DNA of 64,000 nucleotides. Source: JAFDWI01 sp963764215. Lineage in GTDB: Bacteria > Actinomycetota > Acidimicrobiia > Acidimicrobiales > Iamiaceae. Every line of letters starts with the position of its first letter. Position 1 is the first letter of the stretch. Under the pieces are notes generated by a model, which saw only the letters and a program-made list of their open reading frames with translations, was not told the origin of the DNA and made no database searches. The translations under genes were made by a program, and so were the position numbers. Positions 9,500 to 19,377 of the stretch are shown here, one piece after another. Where the stretch lies: contig CAVXRS010000002.1 in NCBI GenBank assembly GCA_963764215.1, forward strand, positions 372,001 to 436,000. Direction: 5' to 3'.

Positions 9500-10345
9500 A
9501 TGAGCACGAGCATCGACAGGCGAAAGTTCCTCACCTATACCGGCGCCGCGGGCGCGGCGGCCGGTTCGTTGTGGGTGGCGCCGAGCGTGGTGGGGTCATC
9601 GAGCGCGTTCGCCATCAACAGCGCCAGTGCCTGCACCTACGCGGGCACCCTGCTCTGGGCCAGCTCGAGCTGGGCATCGGGTGGGACGGGAAACGACTCC
9701 TGGATCAGTGGAGACCTGAGTAGCGGCATCCCCCAGGCTCCGGACAATTCGTCGAACGGTGCATCCCGGACGTTCGTGGCCAAGGTCGGAGGAACCGGGA
9801 ACTCGTATGTCTATGTCCGCGTGACCGTCACCGCGATCGGACCACCCTTGGCTGACGACTCCGTTACCCCTGCCTCGACCGGTGGTCCCCGGAACACCGG
9901 CGGCTACGGACCGAACAAGGACGAATACGCGATCCTTGCGAAGACGGCCGTCACGAACCCGTCGACCACTTCGGGCGGCTATACCATCCAGGTGGCGTTC
10001 TTCAGCGACTCCACACTCACCAGCCCAACGTCGGTGTCGAACCTGTCCTTCGACATTCGCGACATCGACGGCATAGCGACCACCTATTCCGAGCAGATCT
10101 GGATCACCGGTGCCAGCGGGGTCACCCGTACGGACTCCAATACCAACATCAGCAGCACTGCAGGCACCTCGGGGGGCACTGCGTGGCACAACGTCACTAC
10201 CAACTCGGACCTGACTCCACCTAACGGGAACATCACGGTGTCGATTCCGTCAGCGAACTCGTTCGTTGTGCACGATGCGGCCAAAGGGACGGGACCGAGT
10301 GAAAACCATGGCTGGTCGATCGGCTCGATCACCTGGGGTTGCTGA
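9500..10345 (+). CDS. Tat-exported Ser/Thr/Gly-rich surface protein
   Basis: A 281-residue secreted protein. A twin-arginine signal (DRRKFLTYTGAAGAAAG) followed by a hydrophobic stretch and AFA cleavage site covers residues 6-38. The mature part is beta-rich and poor in charged residues, with NTGGYGPNKDEYAIL and a SFDIRDIDG...EQIWITG segment resembling the 'choice-of-anchor' surface modules. It has no catalytic motif I recognise and ends in a cysteine. A clear GGAGG precedes the ATG. It is convergent with the BY-kinase gene (17-base gap) and its base composition is less GC-rich than the neighbours. Surface or glycan-associated role is inference. Confidence 0.7.
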   Translation: MSTSIDRRKFLTYTGAAGAAAGSLWVAPSVVGSSSAFAINSASACTYAGTLLWASSSWASGGTGNDSWISGDLSSGIPQAPDNSSNGASRTFVAKVGGTGNSYVYVRVTVTAIGPPLADDSVTPASTGGPRNTGGYGPNKDEYAILAKTAVTNPSTTSGGYTIQVAFFSDSTLTSPTSVSNLSFDIRDIDGIATTYSEQIWITGASGVTRTDSNTNISSTAGTSGGTAWHNVTTNSDLTPPNGNITVSIPSANSFVVHDAAKGTGPSENHGWSIGSITWGC

Positions 10346-10362
10346 TCCCCGCCCTGCGCCGC

Positions 10363-12252
10363 TCAGCGAGGGTCTTTCGAGCGAACTTCCCGGGCCTCGA
10401 CACCAACTTCACCGTTGACACTGCCGTCCCCATTGGCATGGGCAGCCCGATCGACGATTTCCGCGGCGTCGCTTCGAAGCACGGTGCGAGAGCCTCTCTC
10501 GGAGGTCGATCCAGCTTTGCGCACGTAGCCGTAGTTGTAGCCGTAGCCGTAGCCGTAGTACTCGTTCATCTCGGCCCGGTCGCAGCTGTTGAGCACCACG
10601 CCCAGGGCGTCGGCCTGGAACCGCCGCAACATGTCGCCCACGAGCCGGGCCGGTTTGGACCGGGTCTTGTCGGCGCGGAGCACCAGCACCACCGCGTCGG
10701 ACGCGGAGAGCAGATCGACCGCGTCGTTGGTGGTGAGGATCGGCGGCGTGTCGAGGATGATCAGGTCCCACCTGGACCGCTGCGCCTCGATCATCCCCCG
10801 CAGTGACGCCACCGCTGCGTCGGGCCCCACCGCATCGTGCGGTCCGGCGAGGAAGCGCACGCCCTCGACGCGGGTGTCACACGGTACGTCGGGGTCGACC
10901 AGATTGGGGACGGGGTTGAGGAACCGTCGGATCGCGGGACGGCGGAAGTCCCCGTCGATGACCAGTACCCGCTGACCGCCATCCGCGAACGCCGCGGCGA
11001 GGTTCGACGCGGTGGTCGTCTTGCCTTCGCTGGGACCCGGCGAGGTGACCATCACCACCGGCGCGGACTGACCGGTCCCGGTGCCGACGCCGTCGCCGGT
11101 GCCGTCGACCGGGTCTTGTCCGAGGGCGAAGCTGATCGCGGTGCGGGCGGCCCGGTAGCGCTCGCCGGCGGCGCTGGTGGGCTCGTCCACGACGGCGATC
11201 TGGTGGCTGCGCACGTCGTGACGGGAGAATCGGGGGATCTCGGCGAGCACGCCGAGCCCGGTGAGCTCTTCGACGCGTTCACGACGGCGGACCCGGTCGT
11301 CCCAGGCTTCCACGATGAACGCGCTGATCAGCCCGAAAACGAGGCCTGCGGCGCCGCCCAGCAGCATTCGGGTCGACTTGCCGAGCGGCGCGCCGGTCGA
11401 CAGATTGGTCTCGTCGAAGCTGGGCGTGCTGCTGTCGCCCTTCTGGGGCAGCTGGCTGCGGGCGTTCTGATTGCGATCGAGGCGGTAGTTGTAGCCGCGG
11501 GCGTTGATCTCGATCGGCGAGGCGGGTTGGAGGACCGACAGTGCGAACACGTTCGTCGAAGCCGGCAGGTTCTGCAGCTGCGACTTGACGTCGGACAGTT
11601 GGGACGTCACGGTGTCGAGTTGCGTGGTGAGCGCCGCGGCGTTCGGCGGTTTGGCGGCGATGGCTGCTTCGATTTGTTGCCGCTGACTGGTGAGGTCGTT
11701 CTGACGTTTCTGGAGGTCGGCCCGTTGCGCGGCGGTGACGTCACCGGCCTGCGCCTCGGCCATCGTGCGCATGTTCTCCGCCGCGGTGTTGGCGATCTTC
11801 ACCGCGACGGTCGGATCGGTGGCGATCCCGGTGACGTCGATGGCGGACACGTCGGTTCGCACGGTCGCGTCGAGTTGCTCGGCCACCTGTTTGGTCGACA
11901 GATCCGTGGCTCGGGCGACGTTGTCGAGCAGCTTCGAGGACTGGGCCAGCAGGGCTGCCTGGCTCATGGTGTAGCTCGGGGCGGTGGAGCTGCTCGCGCT
12001 GCCCTGGCCGGCCTGCGACTGGGCGAGCGTGTTGGTGGCCTTGTAGTAGTGCACTTTGGGGCCGGTCGGCTTCTTCGTCAGCAACGTCGACGCCACCCCG
12101 GCGACCAGACCGATGACGAGGCCGAGCACCACCCAGCGCCAGCGGCGTCGGAGGATGGACGCGTAGTGGCGCAGCAGGTTCTCCGAGCGCAGGTCCGCGT
12201 CGCCTCCGACTGGCACGCCGGCGGCAGAATGCATGGCGTTCGAGTCAGTCAT
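10363..12252 (-). CDS. Polysaccharide co-polymerase / tyrosine autokinase (Wzc/CpsD-type BY-kinase)
   Basis: A 629-residue chain-length regulator with the Wzz and kinase parts in one chain. Residues 30-65 hold the first membrane segment after RHYASILRRRWRW; a coiled periplasmic-side region follows, then a second membrane helix near 285-305. The BY-kinase shows Walker A SPGPSEGKTTT (K411), Walker A' VLVIDGDFRRP and Walker B LIILDTPP. A tyrosine cluster (EYYGYGYGYNYGY, about residues 560-572) is the expected autophosphorylation site, with 50 residues behind it. BY-kinases control export and chain length of capsule or exopolysaccharide. A TAAACT box lies at 12294-12289 upstream. Confidence 0.9.
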   Translation of the reverse strand: MTDSNAMHSAAGVPVGGDADLRSENLLRHYASILRRRWRWVVLGLVIGLVAGVASTLLTKKPTGPKVHYYKATNTLAQSQAGQGSASSSTAPSYTMSQAALLAQSSKLLDNVARATDLSTKQVAEQLDATVRTDVSAIDVTGIATDPTVAVKIANTAAENMRTMAEAQAGDVTAAQRADLQKRQNDLTSQRQQIEAAIAAKPPNAAALTTQLDTVTSQLSDVKSQLQNLPASTNVFALSVLQPASPIEINARGYNYRLDRNQNARSQLPQKGDSSTPSFDETNLSTGAPLGKSTRMLLGGAAGLVFGLISAFIVEAWDDRVRRRERVEELTGLGVLAEIPRFSRHDVRSHQIAVVDEPTSAAGERYRAARTAISFALGQDPVDGTGDGVGTGTGQSAPVVMVTSPGPSEGKTTTASNLAAAFADGGQRVLVIDGDFRRPAIRRFLNPVPNLVDPDVPCDTRVEGVRFLAGPHDAVGPDAAVASLRGMIEAQRSRWDLIILDTPPILTTNDAVDLLSASDAVVLVLRADKTRSKPARLVGDMLRRFQADALGVVLNSCDRAEMNEYYGYGYGYNYGYVRKAGSTSERGSRTVLRSDAAEIVDRAAHANGDGSVNGEVGVEAREVRSKDPR

Positions 12253-12288
12253 GGACAGCGCGATTTTCCCTCCGAGAACGGAACGGCC

Positions 12289-12294
12289 AGTTTA
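12289..12294 (-). promoter_or_regulatory. Candidate -10 box of the BY-kinase gene
   Basis: TAAACT on the minus strand, 36 bases before the start codon, with a GGAGGG between it and the ATG though 15-20 bases from the ATG. No convincing -35. Confidence 0.3.
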
Positions 12295-12399
12295 GTCCCC
12301 GACGACGCCTTTTCGGTGAACCGGGAACCATCGTCTGACGCTGCCCGTTACCAGGGTTTGTCGGCCGGCAACACCGGTGGCGCCGGCCGCCACGGTGGC

Positions 12400-13437
12400 T
12401 CAGCGCTTCACCAGCTGGGCATAGACGGCTTCGAGTTGGTCGACGTGGGCTTCGATGGTGAACGCCTCGGCCCAGCGCTGCTGCACCTGACGACTCAGCT
12501 CCGCAGCCCAGTCGGCGTCGTCGGCGACACGCCTGAGCAACGCCCCGGCCCTGTCGGCGTCGTCGACGGCGAACAGCGTCGCAGGGGTGGCCGACCCGAT
12601 CGTTTCGCGGTGCGCTCCCCCGTCGGCGGCGATCACCGGCAACCCGGCCGCCATCGCCTCGACCACACTGAGCCCGAAGGGCTCGGCGGGCGCCGAGGCG
12701 AGCAGCACCCCTGCGCGCCGCATGCGTGCACCGAGGTCGGTGACCTGTCCGAGCGGCACGAAGGACGCGGCGATGCCGAGCGTCTGGGCGAGGCGGGCCA
12801 ACTCGTCGTGCTGGGATCCCGCACCGGCCAGGTGCAGTTCCCAGCCCTGCCCACCCAGGCCGCTCGCCGCGAAGGCCTGCAGGGCGACGTGGGTGTGCTT
12901 TTCGCTTTCGAGTCGTTGGGCGACGAGCACGACCCGGTCCCGCCCAGCCACAGAGCCGGCCGGCGCCGGCACACCGTTGAGGATCACCTGCGGGTTCCCG
13001 CCGGCGGCGTCGGCGACGAACCGGCTGATGGCGATCTGGGTATTGACCAGGCGTGGGATCACCGCGTAGACGCGACGGGTGAACCCGTCGTGGCCGCGGG
13101 GCTGGGCGAAGTGCAGGGTCGAGACGACCGGCGCCCGCACCAGTGGCTTCGTGGCCACCGCAACGACGTCGGCGGCGGTCATGTGGGCGTGGACGATGTC
13201 GGGCCGGGGTCGGCGCAGGTTCGCCCGCAACGCGGCCCGCACACCGGTGGCTGGGACGAAATCGATCGGCGCGGCGCCCAGAGCGGCGCGCATGGCCGCC
13301 GCGTTGCCACCGAGCACGTCGACGTGGTGACCCCGTCGGGCGAGTTCGACCGAGGTGGTGGCGACGTAGCGTTCGACGCCGGCGAAGTTGTCGGTGCCAA
13401 CGAGGTGGCGGATGTGCATGGGGGCGGGTGCATTCAT
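12400..13437 (-). CDS. GT4-family glycosyltransferase
   Basis: About 345 residues with the GT-B fold. HIRHLVGTDNFAGVERYV begins the acceptor domain; DIVHAHMTAADVVA, VVSTLHFAQ and QIAISRFVAD follow; the nucleotide-sugar domain has LVAQRLESEKHTHVAL and the EX7E-type motif EPFGLSVVEAMAAGLPVIA. Cytoplasmic retaining transferase acting on a lipid-linked glycan. An ATG at 13437 (MNAPAPM) or 13419 is preferred over an upstream ATG at 13473 because homology starts with MHIRHL. It is transcribed toward the BY-kinase and divergent from the polymerase gene. Sugar specificity unknown. Confidence 0.87.
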   Translation of the reverse strand: MNAPAPMHIRHLVGTDNFAGVERYVATTSVELARRGHHVDVLGGNAAAMRAALGAAPIDFVPATGVRAALRANLRRPRPDIVHAHMTAADVVAVATKPLVRAPVVSTLHFAQPRGHDGFTRRVYAVIPRLVNTQIAISRFVADAAGGNPQVILNGVPAPAGSVAGRDRVVLVAQRLESEKHTHVALQAFAASGLGGQGWELHLAGAGSQHDELARLAQTLGIAASFVPLGQVTDLGARMRRAGVLLASAPAEPFGLSVVEAMAAGLPVIAADGGAHRETIGSATPATLFAVDDADRAGALLRRVADDADWAAELSRQVQQRWAEAFTIEAHVDQLEAVYAQLVKR

Positions 13438-13458
13438 GGGGCGGACCGCCCCGCAGCG

Positions 13459-13464
13459 TACAAT
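13459..13464 (+). promoter_or_regulatory. Candidate -10 box before the polymerase gene
   Basis: TACAAT on the plus strand in the divergent gap, followed about 20 bases later by GGGAGGAG, a strong ribosome-binding-like sequence that sits before an ATG at 13502 in a frame different from the polymerase. The true start may therefore be at 13502 with an indel between 13502 and 13530. Confidence 0.35.
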
Positions 13465-13529
13465 CGTCGGCATTCACGCTGGGAGGAGCGCTTTCGCTTC
13501 GATGTCCACAACCGTCTCCGGTGGTCGTC

Positions 13530-14848
13530 ATGCGCGCACACGCGCACAAGCGTGATCTGCGCTCACCGGTGCTCGTCGCGTTCGTCGCGGCGGGCGAGTT
13601 CGTGGCGGCCCTGGTGGCCACCTCGTCGGTGGCCGCGGCGTTGGCCCTGATCTTCGGCGTGCTGGCGGTCACGGCGGCGGTGTTGTGGCCGACGCTGCTG
13701 ATGTCGGCGGCGTTTCCGGCCAGTTTCGGGGTCCACCGCGTCGGCCCGTCGGTGGTCGACATGAGCATCGCCGACGCGGTCGGCTTCTTCGGGGCGGTCG
13801 CGGCGCTGCCGTCGGTGCCCTGGCGGGCCCGGGCGTTCCGCAAGGTGCTCGGGGTCACCGCCGGCTACTCCGCGGTGGTGGCGGTGGCGGTGGTGCTGCA
13901 CCCGTCGGTGGCGGGCGCGGTCGAGGTGGTGCACCGGTTCGTGATGGTGATGGGGGCGGTGTGCATCGGTGCGGCCGTGGTGAACCGGGGCAAGGTCACC
14001 GTGGCGTTGCGGGCGATGACGGTGGCGGCGTGCGCGGTGGCGATCGCGGCGATTCTCGACACGTTGAGCAACGGACTGCGGCCCGCGTACGCCTTCGAGA
14101 TGCAGAAGAACGCCAGTGGCAGTCTGCTGGTGACCAGCCTGGTGGTGATCCTCTTCGGCCGTCGCCACCTGCGCCTGCCGACCTGGGCGTTCGCCGGGGC
14201 CGTGGTGGTGATCATGGCCGGGATCACCGCCACGCAGTCCCGTGGGTCCGGCGTGGCATTGGGTTCGGTGTTGTTGATCTTCGGGGTGCGCAGCCTGTGG
14301 GAGCAACGCAACCGGCGGGTCTGGCGGTTCGCTCCTCTCGTGCTGTTGCTGGCAGGAGCGGTCGGGTTCGCCATGGTGGCGAGCTTCCAGCGCGAAGCGG
14401 CCCAGCACACCGGTGCCAACTACAAGTTCGGCTCGGTCGGCTCGCGCACGATCACCTACACCACGGTGTGGGACGACGTCATCAAGCCCCAGCCGGTGCT
14501 CGGATTCGGGCCGAAATGGTTTCGCCAACCGGGTGCACCCGCCGGTGAACCGCACAACCTGATCCTCGACGAGCTGTCCAGCGACGGCCTGGTCGGCCTG
14601 TTGGCGTTCATCGTGTTGCTGTGGACGTGTCTGCGCGTGTGCCGTTCGACGAGCTCGGTGCTCGGTGAGATGGCCTGGTACGTGCTGGTCGCGCGCCTCA
14701 TCGCGCGACCTGTTCGATCTGTTCTGGGTGGCGGGGCCCAACACGTTGCCGTTCCTCATCTTCGGCCTGGCCGTCGGCGCCGCGGCACTCGAGGAGAACC
14801 CGCGCCGCCGCGCCTGGTACCGCTCGCACGGCCGTGCCCGTTTCGTGA
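13530..14848 (+). CDS. O-antigen ligase/polymerase-like membrane protein, frameshifted near the end
   Basis: A membrane protein of about 435 residues with ten or more hydrophobic segments, beginning at SPVLVAFVAAGEF. The long loop before the last helices carries SVGSRTITYTTVWDDVIKPQPVLGFGPKWF and GEPHNLILDELSSDGL, the pattern of the Wzy_C/WaaL superfamily (arginine loop, then H-N-xx-L). Near 14690-14705 the frame shifts; the last helix continues as LFWVAGPNTLPFLIFGLAVGA. A TGA overlapping the next gene's GTG (14845-14848) is the likely true stop, which needs a second small shift. It probably polymerises or ligates lipid-linked repeat units outside the membrane. Confidence 0.72.
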
Positions 14849-15987
14849 CCGACCGAGTCGCCGCAACGTCTCGGCCGTTCCGCGTGCTGCGCGTCTACCG
14901 GTCAGCGGTGGTCACGGCGTGGCGCAAGCGGGAAGCCGCCTTGGAGCACGAAGACCTCGAGGTGTCCACGGTCACGGCCCGTCGGTGGAACGAAGGCGGA
15001 GCGATGGTGCCCCTGGAGGCCCGAGCCGACGAGGACATCACCGGGGTGCGGACCTTCGGCGCCCACCCTTTCCTGTTCGTCTACGAGCCGATCGCGCTGT
15101 TCCGTGCACTGCGCCGGAACCGTCGCGTCGATGTGCTCGACATCCACGAAGAGCCCGCCGCGTTGGCGATGATCGAGACGCTCGTGCTGGCACGGGCGGC
15201 GGGCTGTCGGGCACCGGTCGTCTGTTACAGCGCGCAGAACATCCTCAAGCGCTACCCGCCACCGTTCCGCTGGTTCGAACGTTGGGTGCTCGGTCGTGTG
15301 GCGGCGGTGCATTCCTGCAACGACGAGGTCGCCGAGGTGCTCGCCGCCAAGGGCTTCACCGGCGAGGTGGTGAACCTCGGCCTGGGCGTGGATCTCGACC
15401 ATTTCTCCCCGACCGCGCCCGACGCCACAGCCGACGGTCCCACCTGCGAGGCGTTTCGGGTCGGCTACGTGGGGCGCTTCACCGAACAGAAGGGCATCTT
15501 CACGCTGCTCGCTGCGCTCGCACAACTCGAGGGCGTGCAGGCGAGCTTCGTGGGTGCCGGCCCGGACGAGGCCCGTCTGCGTGACGCCGTCGCGGCACGT
15601 GGCCTGGAGATGCGCGTGTGCATCCAGGGCTTCGTCGCCCACGATGAGCTGCCCGCGCTCTACCGCGACTTCGACGTGGTCGTGGTGCCGTCACTGGACA
15701 TGCCCTCCTGGAAGGAGCAGTTCGGGCGGGTCGTGGTCGAGGCGATGGCCTGTGGCACCCCGGTCGTCGTCTCCGACGGGGGTGCGCTGCCCGAAGTGGC
15801 CGGCGATGCCGGCATCGTCGTGGCCCAGGGCGACGCGTCGGGCCTCGCCGAGGTGCTGGCCGACCTCCGCCGCCGCCCTGAGCTGGCGCGGCAGCTGCGC
15901 TCCCGAGGTCTCGAGCGGGCCCGCCATTTCTCCTGGGAGCGCATCGCCCATGATCAGGCGATGGTGTACCGCCGGGCCATGCGGTAG
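14845..15987 (+). CDS. GT4-family glycosyltransferase
   Basis: About 380 residues. N-terminal RPFRVLRVYRSAVVTAWRKRE is a typical GT4 opening; VLDIHEEPAAL and VVCYSAQNILKR mark the acceptor domain; GYVGRFTEQKGIFTLLAAL opens the donor domain and EQFGRVVVEAMACGTPVVVSD is the EX7E donor motif. The start is uncertain because the open frame continues upstream into the shifted end of the polymerase; the GTG at 14845 overlaps a TGA in GTGA fashion and is the best choice. A cytoplasmic step of the glycan assembly. Confidence 0.85.
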   Translation: MTDRVAATSRPFRVLRVYRSAVVTAWRKREAALEHEDLEVSTVTARRWNEGGAMVPLEARADEDITGVRTFGAHPFLFVYEPIALFRALRRNRRVDVLDIHEEPAALAMIETLVLARAAGCRAPVVCYSAQNILKRYPPPFRWFERWVLGRVAAVHSCNDEVAEVLAAKGFTGEVVNLGLGVDLDHFSPTAPDATADGPTCEAFRVGYVGRFTEQKGIFTLLAALAQLEGVQASFVGAGPDEARLRDAVAARGLEMRVCIQGFVAHDELPALYRDFDVVVVPSLDMPSWKEQFGRVVVEAMACGTPVVVSDGGALPEVAGDAGIVVAQGDASGLAEVLADLRRRPELARQLRSRGLERARHFSWERIAHDQAMVYRRAMR

Positions 15988-15990
15988 ACT
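15985..15990 (+). promoter_or_regulatory. Candidate -10 box and ribosome-binding site for the GT2-GT4 gene
   Basis: TAGACT at the very end of the preceding gene, followed by GGAGGG at 16021-16026 and a GTG start at 16032 with good spacing. This may provide a second promoter inside the glycosyltransferase series. Confidence 0.35.
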
Positions 15991-16031
15991 GCAGTCGCTG
16001 AGGTAGTCGGCTGTTCCGAGGGAGGGAACTC

Positions 16032-18060
16032 GTGAACCTCGAAGTCGTGATCGTGACGCACAACTCGGCGTCACTGCTCGCCGATGCGATCGGCGCACTG
16101 CCAGCCGGCATCGACGTGACCGTTGTCGACAACGCCTCGGTCGATGATTCAGTCGCAGTCGCCGACAGGCTGGGGGCGAGGGTCGTTCGCAATGCCACGA
16201 ACGCCGGGTTCGCCGCGGCCTGCAACCGTGGGGCCGCGATCGGCGATGCCAAGACGATCCTGTTCTTGAACCCCGATGCCATCATCGGCGAGCAGGCACT
16301 CGAAAGGCTGCTCGCCGCGATGGACGACGACGTGCAGATCGGTGTCGCGTCGCCCCGCCTGATCCACCGCGACGGGTCGAAACAGCGCGTGCAGTGGCCC
16401 TACCCGAGCGCGTCGGGTGCCTGGCGCGAAGCGCTCGGCTTGCACGACGACGTCGAAGAAGCACCTGAAGGGTTCGTCATCGGCGCGGTGTTCGCGGTGC
16501 GCCGTGAGGCCTTCGAAGCGGCGGGCGGGTTCGACGAGCGCTTCTGGCTCTATGGCGAAGAGGCAGATCTGTGCCGTCGGATCGAGGATCTGGGCTGGAC
16601 CGTCAAGCGCATTCCCGCGGCGACCGCGACCCACATCGGCGGCGCCAGCGGCGGCGGTGCCAAGACCCAGAACCCGTTGGTGTTCGAGCACTTCCAACGT
16701 GGCGGGGAGCATTTCGTTGCCAAACACGGTGGCCGCGGCGCGCTGGTCTCCTACCGGGCGGCGAACTTGGTCGGCTCCCTGGGCAGGGGTGTGCTGGGCC
16801 TCGGACATCGAAGCGCCGAACACCGCGTCCGGGCGCGTCGCCTGGTGCGCACTGCCGTTGCTGCGCCGACGTCGGTTCCCCTCGACAGCCCGGCGACCAG
16901 CAGAACCGGAAACGGCCTGGTCGTCTGTTCACTCGAGGCCTGGGACGACGTCTGGCGGCGCAACCAGTTCTTCGTCCGCGAACTGCTCGCAGCCGACCCG
17001 GATCTGCGGGTGCTGTTCGTGGAGCCGGCCTTCGACGTCGTGCACGAGCAGCGGCGCCGCTCGGGCCGTCGGCACAGGTCGGGCCTGCGCCCCTTGGCAG
17101 GTGATGGCCGCATCGTGCGTTTCGAGCCGGTCAAGTGGGCGCCTCGACGCCTGGGGGCGTTCGCGGATCGCTCCCGGGATCGCCAGGTCATCGACGCAGT
17201 CAGCGGCGTTGGGGTTCACCGCACCGCGGCTGTGGGTGAACGACCCGAGCTACGCGACGCTTGCGGACCGGGTCGATTGGCCTGCGGTGTATGACATCAC
17301 CGACGACTGGACCGCGGCCGACGACCCGACGACCGCCGCCGCGGCACGCCGGAACGAAGAGCGGCTGTTCGCCCGCTGCGAAGCAGTCACCGTCTGTTCC
17401 CCAGGACTGCTCGAATCCAAGTCGGCCTACCGCGACGATCTGGTGCTGATCCCGAACGGCGTCGACGCCGAGGAACTGCAACGCCCACGACCCCGACCCG
17501 ACGATCTACCTGCGGGCCCGTGCGCGGTGTACGTGGGCACGCTGCACACCGATCGCCTCGATGTCGACCTGACCGCCAGGTTGGCCGAAGCACTGCCCGA
17601 GGCGTCGGTCGTCCTCGTCGGACCGGATGCGCTCGATGAAACCTCGAGACGCCGTCTGGACGCGGCCGGGGTGCTGCGGCTCGGAGCGCGACCGTATTCC
17701 CAGATTCCCGGCTACCTCCAACACGCTGACGTGCTCGTCGTGCCCCACGTCGTGAGCGCGTTCACCGAGTCGCTCGACCCGATCAAGGCCCATGAGTGCC
17801 TGGCGGTGGGCACGCCGACCGTGGCCACCCCGGTGGCGGGATTCCGCGACCTCGATGAGCCGGTGCGCGTCGCGGCCGCCGCCGAATACATCGACGCGGT
17901 CCGCAACGTCGTTCGCGAGCGACCCGCGGCCTTGCCCCAGCCGACCACGTCGTGGGCGGAGCGAGCCAAGGAATTCGGTCAGATCATCGATTCCCTCGCG
18001 CGACGCGACGAGCACGCAACCGACCCGCCTCAGCGGCGGGAAGCGAGGACCCGCACGCGT
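16032..18060 (+). CDS. Two-domain glycosyltransferase (GT2 fused to GT4-like), frameshifted
   Basis: The first 250 residues are a GT2 of the rhamnosyltransferase type: VVIVTHNSASLLADAI, VVDNASVDDS, NAGFAAACNRGA, FLNPDA (DXD-like) and FDERFWLYGEEADLCRR. A linker leads to a second transferase beginning GLVVCSLEAWDDVWRRNQFF. Near 17205 the frame shifts by one base and the GT4-like donor half continues: YDITDDWTAAD, AVTVCSPGLLES, VLIPNGVD, AVYVGTLHTDRLD, and the closing DPIKAHECLAVGTPTVATPVAG. Strong GGAGGG before the GTG. No forward stop is visible in any frame from about 17952 to 18263, so the C-terminal end is uncertain. Confidence 0.75.
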
Positions 18061-18196
18061 GGACCGAGGCGCTCACGCACCAGACGGCTCGTCGTCAACG
18101 CACGCTTCCGCCAGCGACCGGTCACCGGCGTCGAGCGGGCGGGTGTCTTCGCCCAGGTCCTCGATTCGACCAGCGCGGGAGCACAGGCGGTCGAGT
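18059..18196 (+). pseudogene. N-terminal remnant of another GT4 glycosyltransferase
   Basis: RLVVNARFRQRPVTGVER, about 10 residues into this stretch, is the standard N-terminus of GT4 enzymes ('VVNGRFL..PITGVQRYA'). A GTG at 18059 in the neighbouring frame could be its start. The rest of such an enzyme does not follow, because another transferase gene begins at 18197. Its C-terminal part could be the broken transferase at 19378-20276, though the pieces may be unrelated. Confidence 0.45.
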
Positions 18197-19346
18197 TTGC
18201 GGGTCGTCTATTTCGACCATTGTGCCAAGCTCTCCGGTGGAGAGCTGGCACTGGCTCGGCTGATACCTGCGCTCGAGGGGGTCGATGCGCATGTCATTCT
18301 CGGCGAACACGGGCCACTCGAACAGCTGCTCGAAGGCGAGGGCATCAACTTCGAAGTCATGCGCTTGGACGGCCGCCTCAACGGCATGTCGAAAGATGAG
18401 GTCGGCTCGTCGACTCTTCCGGTCGGGGCTGCAAGGTTGACCATTCAGTCGGTGTGGCGTCTTCGCGGCGCCTGAAGGACCTTCGACCTGACATACTGCA
18501 TGCGAACTCGCTCAAGGCCGGGCTGATCGGGTCGATCGCGGGTCGCAGTGCCGGGGTGCCGGTCGTCTGGCACCTTCACGACCGGATCGCCCCCGACTAC
18601 CTGCCGTCCCGCGCCGTTTCGCTCATGCGCGGGCAATCGGGGCCCTCCCCAACGCCGTGATCGCGAACTCCGAGACAACCCGAGCGACGCTCCGCCACCC
18701 CGAGGCCGCTTCGGTCGTGGGCAATGTCTGTCCATGGACCGATGTCAACCCGAACCCTGCAGCGTCGATCTCACCGGGCGGCGGTCCGCGCATTCTCATG
18801 CTGGGGCGGTTGTCGCCATGGAAGGGCCAAAATGTCTTCCTCGATGCGTTCGCCGGTGCCTTTCCCAACGGGGGCGCTTCGGCAGTGATTGCGGGAGAGG
18901 CACTCTTCGGCGAAGAATCCTACGGAGCTCAGCTCCGCGAGCAGGTTCGGCGACTGGGCCTGGACGAGTTCGTGGAGTTCACCGGCCACGTGGACGACAC
19001 CCGGTCGCTGATCGAATCGTCCGACATCGTCGTGCACGCGTCGACTTCGGCTGAACCGTTCGGCCAAGTTGTGGTCGAGGCCATGGCGCTGGGCCGGCCG
19101 GCGATCGCCTCGAACGCGGGCGGCCCGGCGGAGATCATCACTGACGGCGTCAACGGACTGCTCATCGAACCTGGAAATTCAGCCGATCTCGCAGAGGCGA
19201 TGCGCCAATTGGCCGCTGACAACGAAATGCGTGTCTCGCTTGCCTGCGCTGCGCGCGATCGTGCGAGGGAATTCACGCCTTCCCGCATCGGGGCCGAAGT
19301 CCACGACGTATACGATCGTCTCGTAGGGCAGCGTTCCCTCGGATGA
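18197..19346 (+). CDS. GT4-family glycosyltransferase, two frameshifts
   Basis: Reconstructed length about 382 residues. Start VVYFDHCAKLSGGELALARL (TTG at 18197), then after a shift near 18440-18460 RPDILHANSLKAGLIGSIAG and VPVVWHLHDRIAPDYL, and after a second shift near 18630-18660 the donor half: ILMLGRLSPWKGQNVFLDAF, EFVEFTGHVDDTRSL and EPFGQVVVEAMALGRPAIAS with the EX7E motif. All conserved GT4 blocks are present once the shifts are bridged, so the gene was intact until recently or is damaged only in the assembly. Cytoplasmic enzyme; specificity unknown. Confidence 0.75.
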
Positions 19347-19377
19347 GAGTGACGCGTCGGAAGAGACCAACGCCCAG

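Noticed and set aside
10520..10563. Short tandem repeat or CRISPR-like pattern
   Set aside because: It is explained by repeated Tyr-Gly codons of the kinase tail; no spacer-repeat array occurs in the window.
10837..13650. A 937-codon open frame on the plus strand
   Set aside because: It runs antisense over the BY-kinase and GT4 genes, which have clear motifs; long antisense frames are expected in GC-rich DNA.
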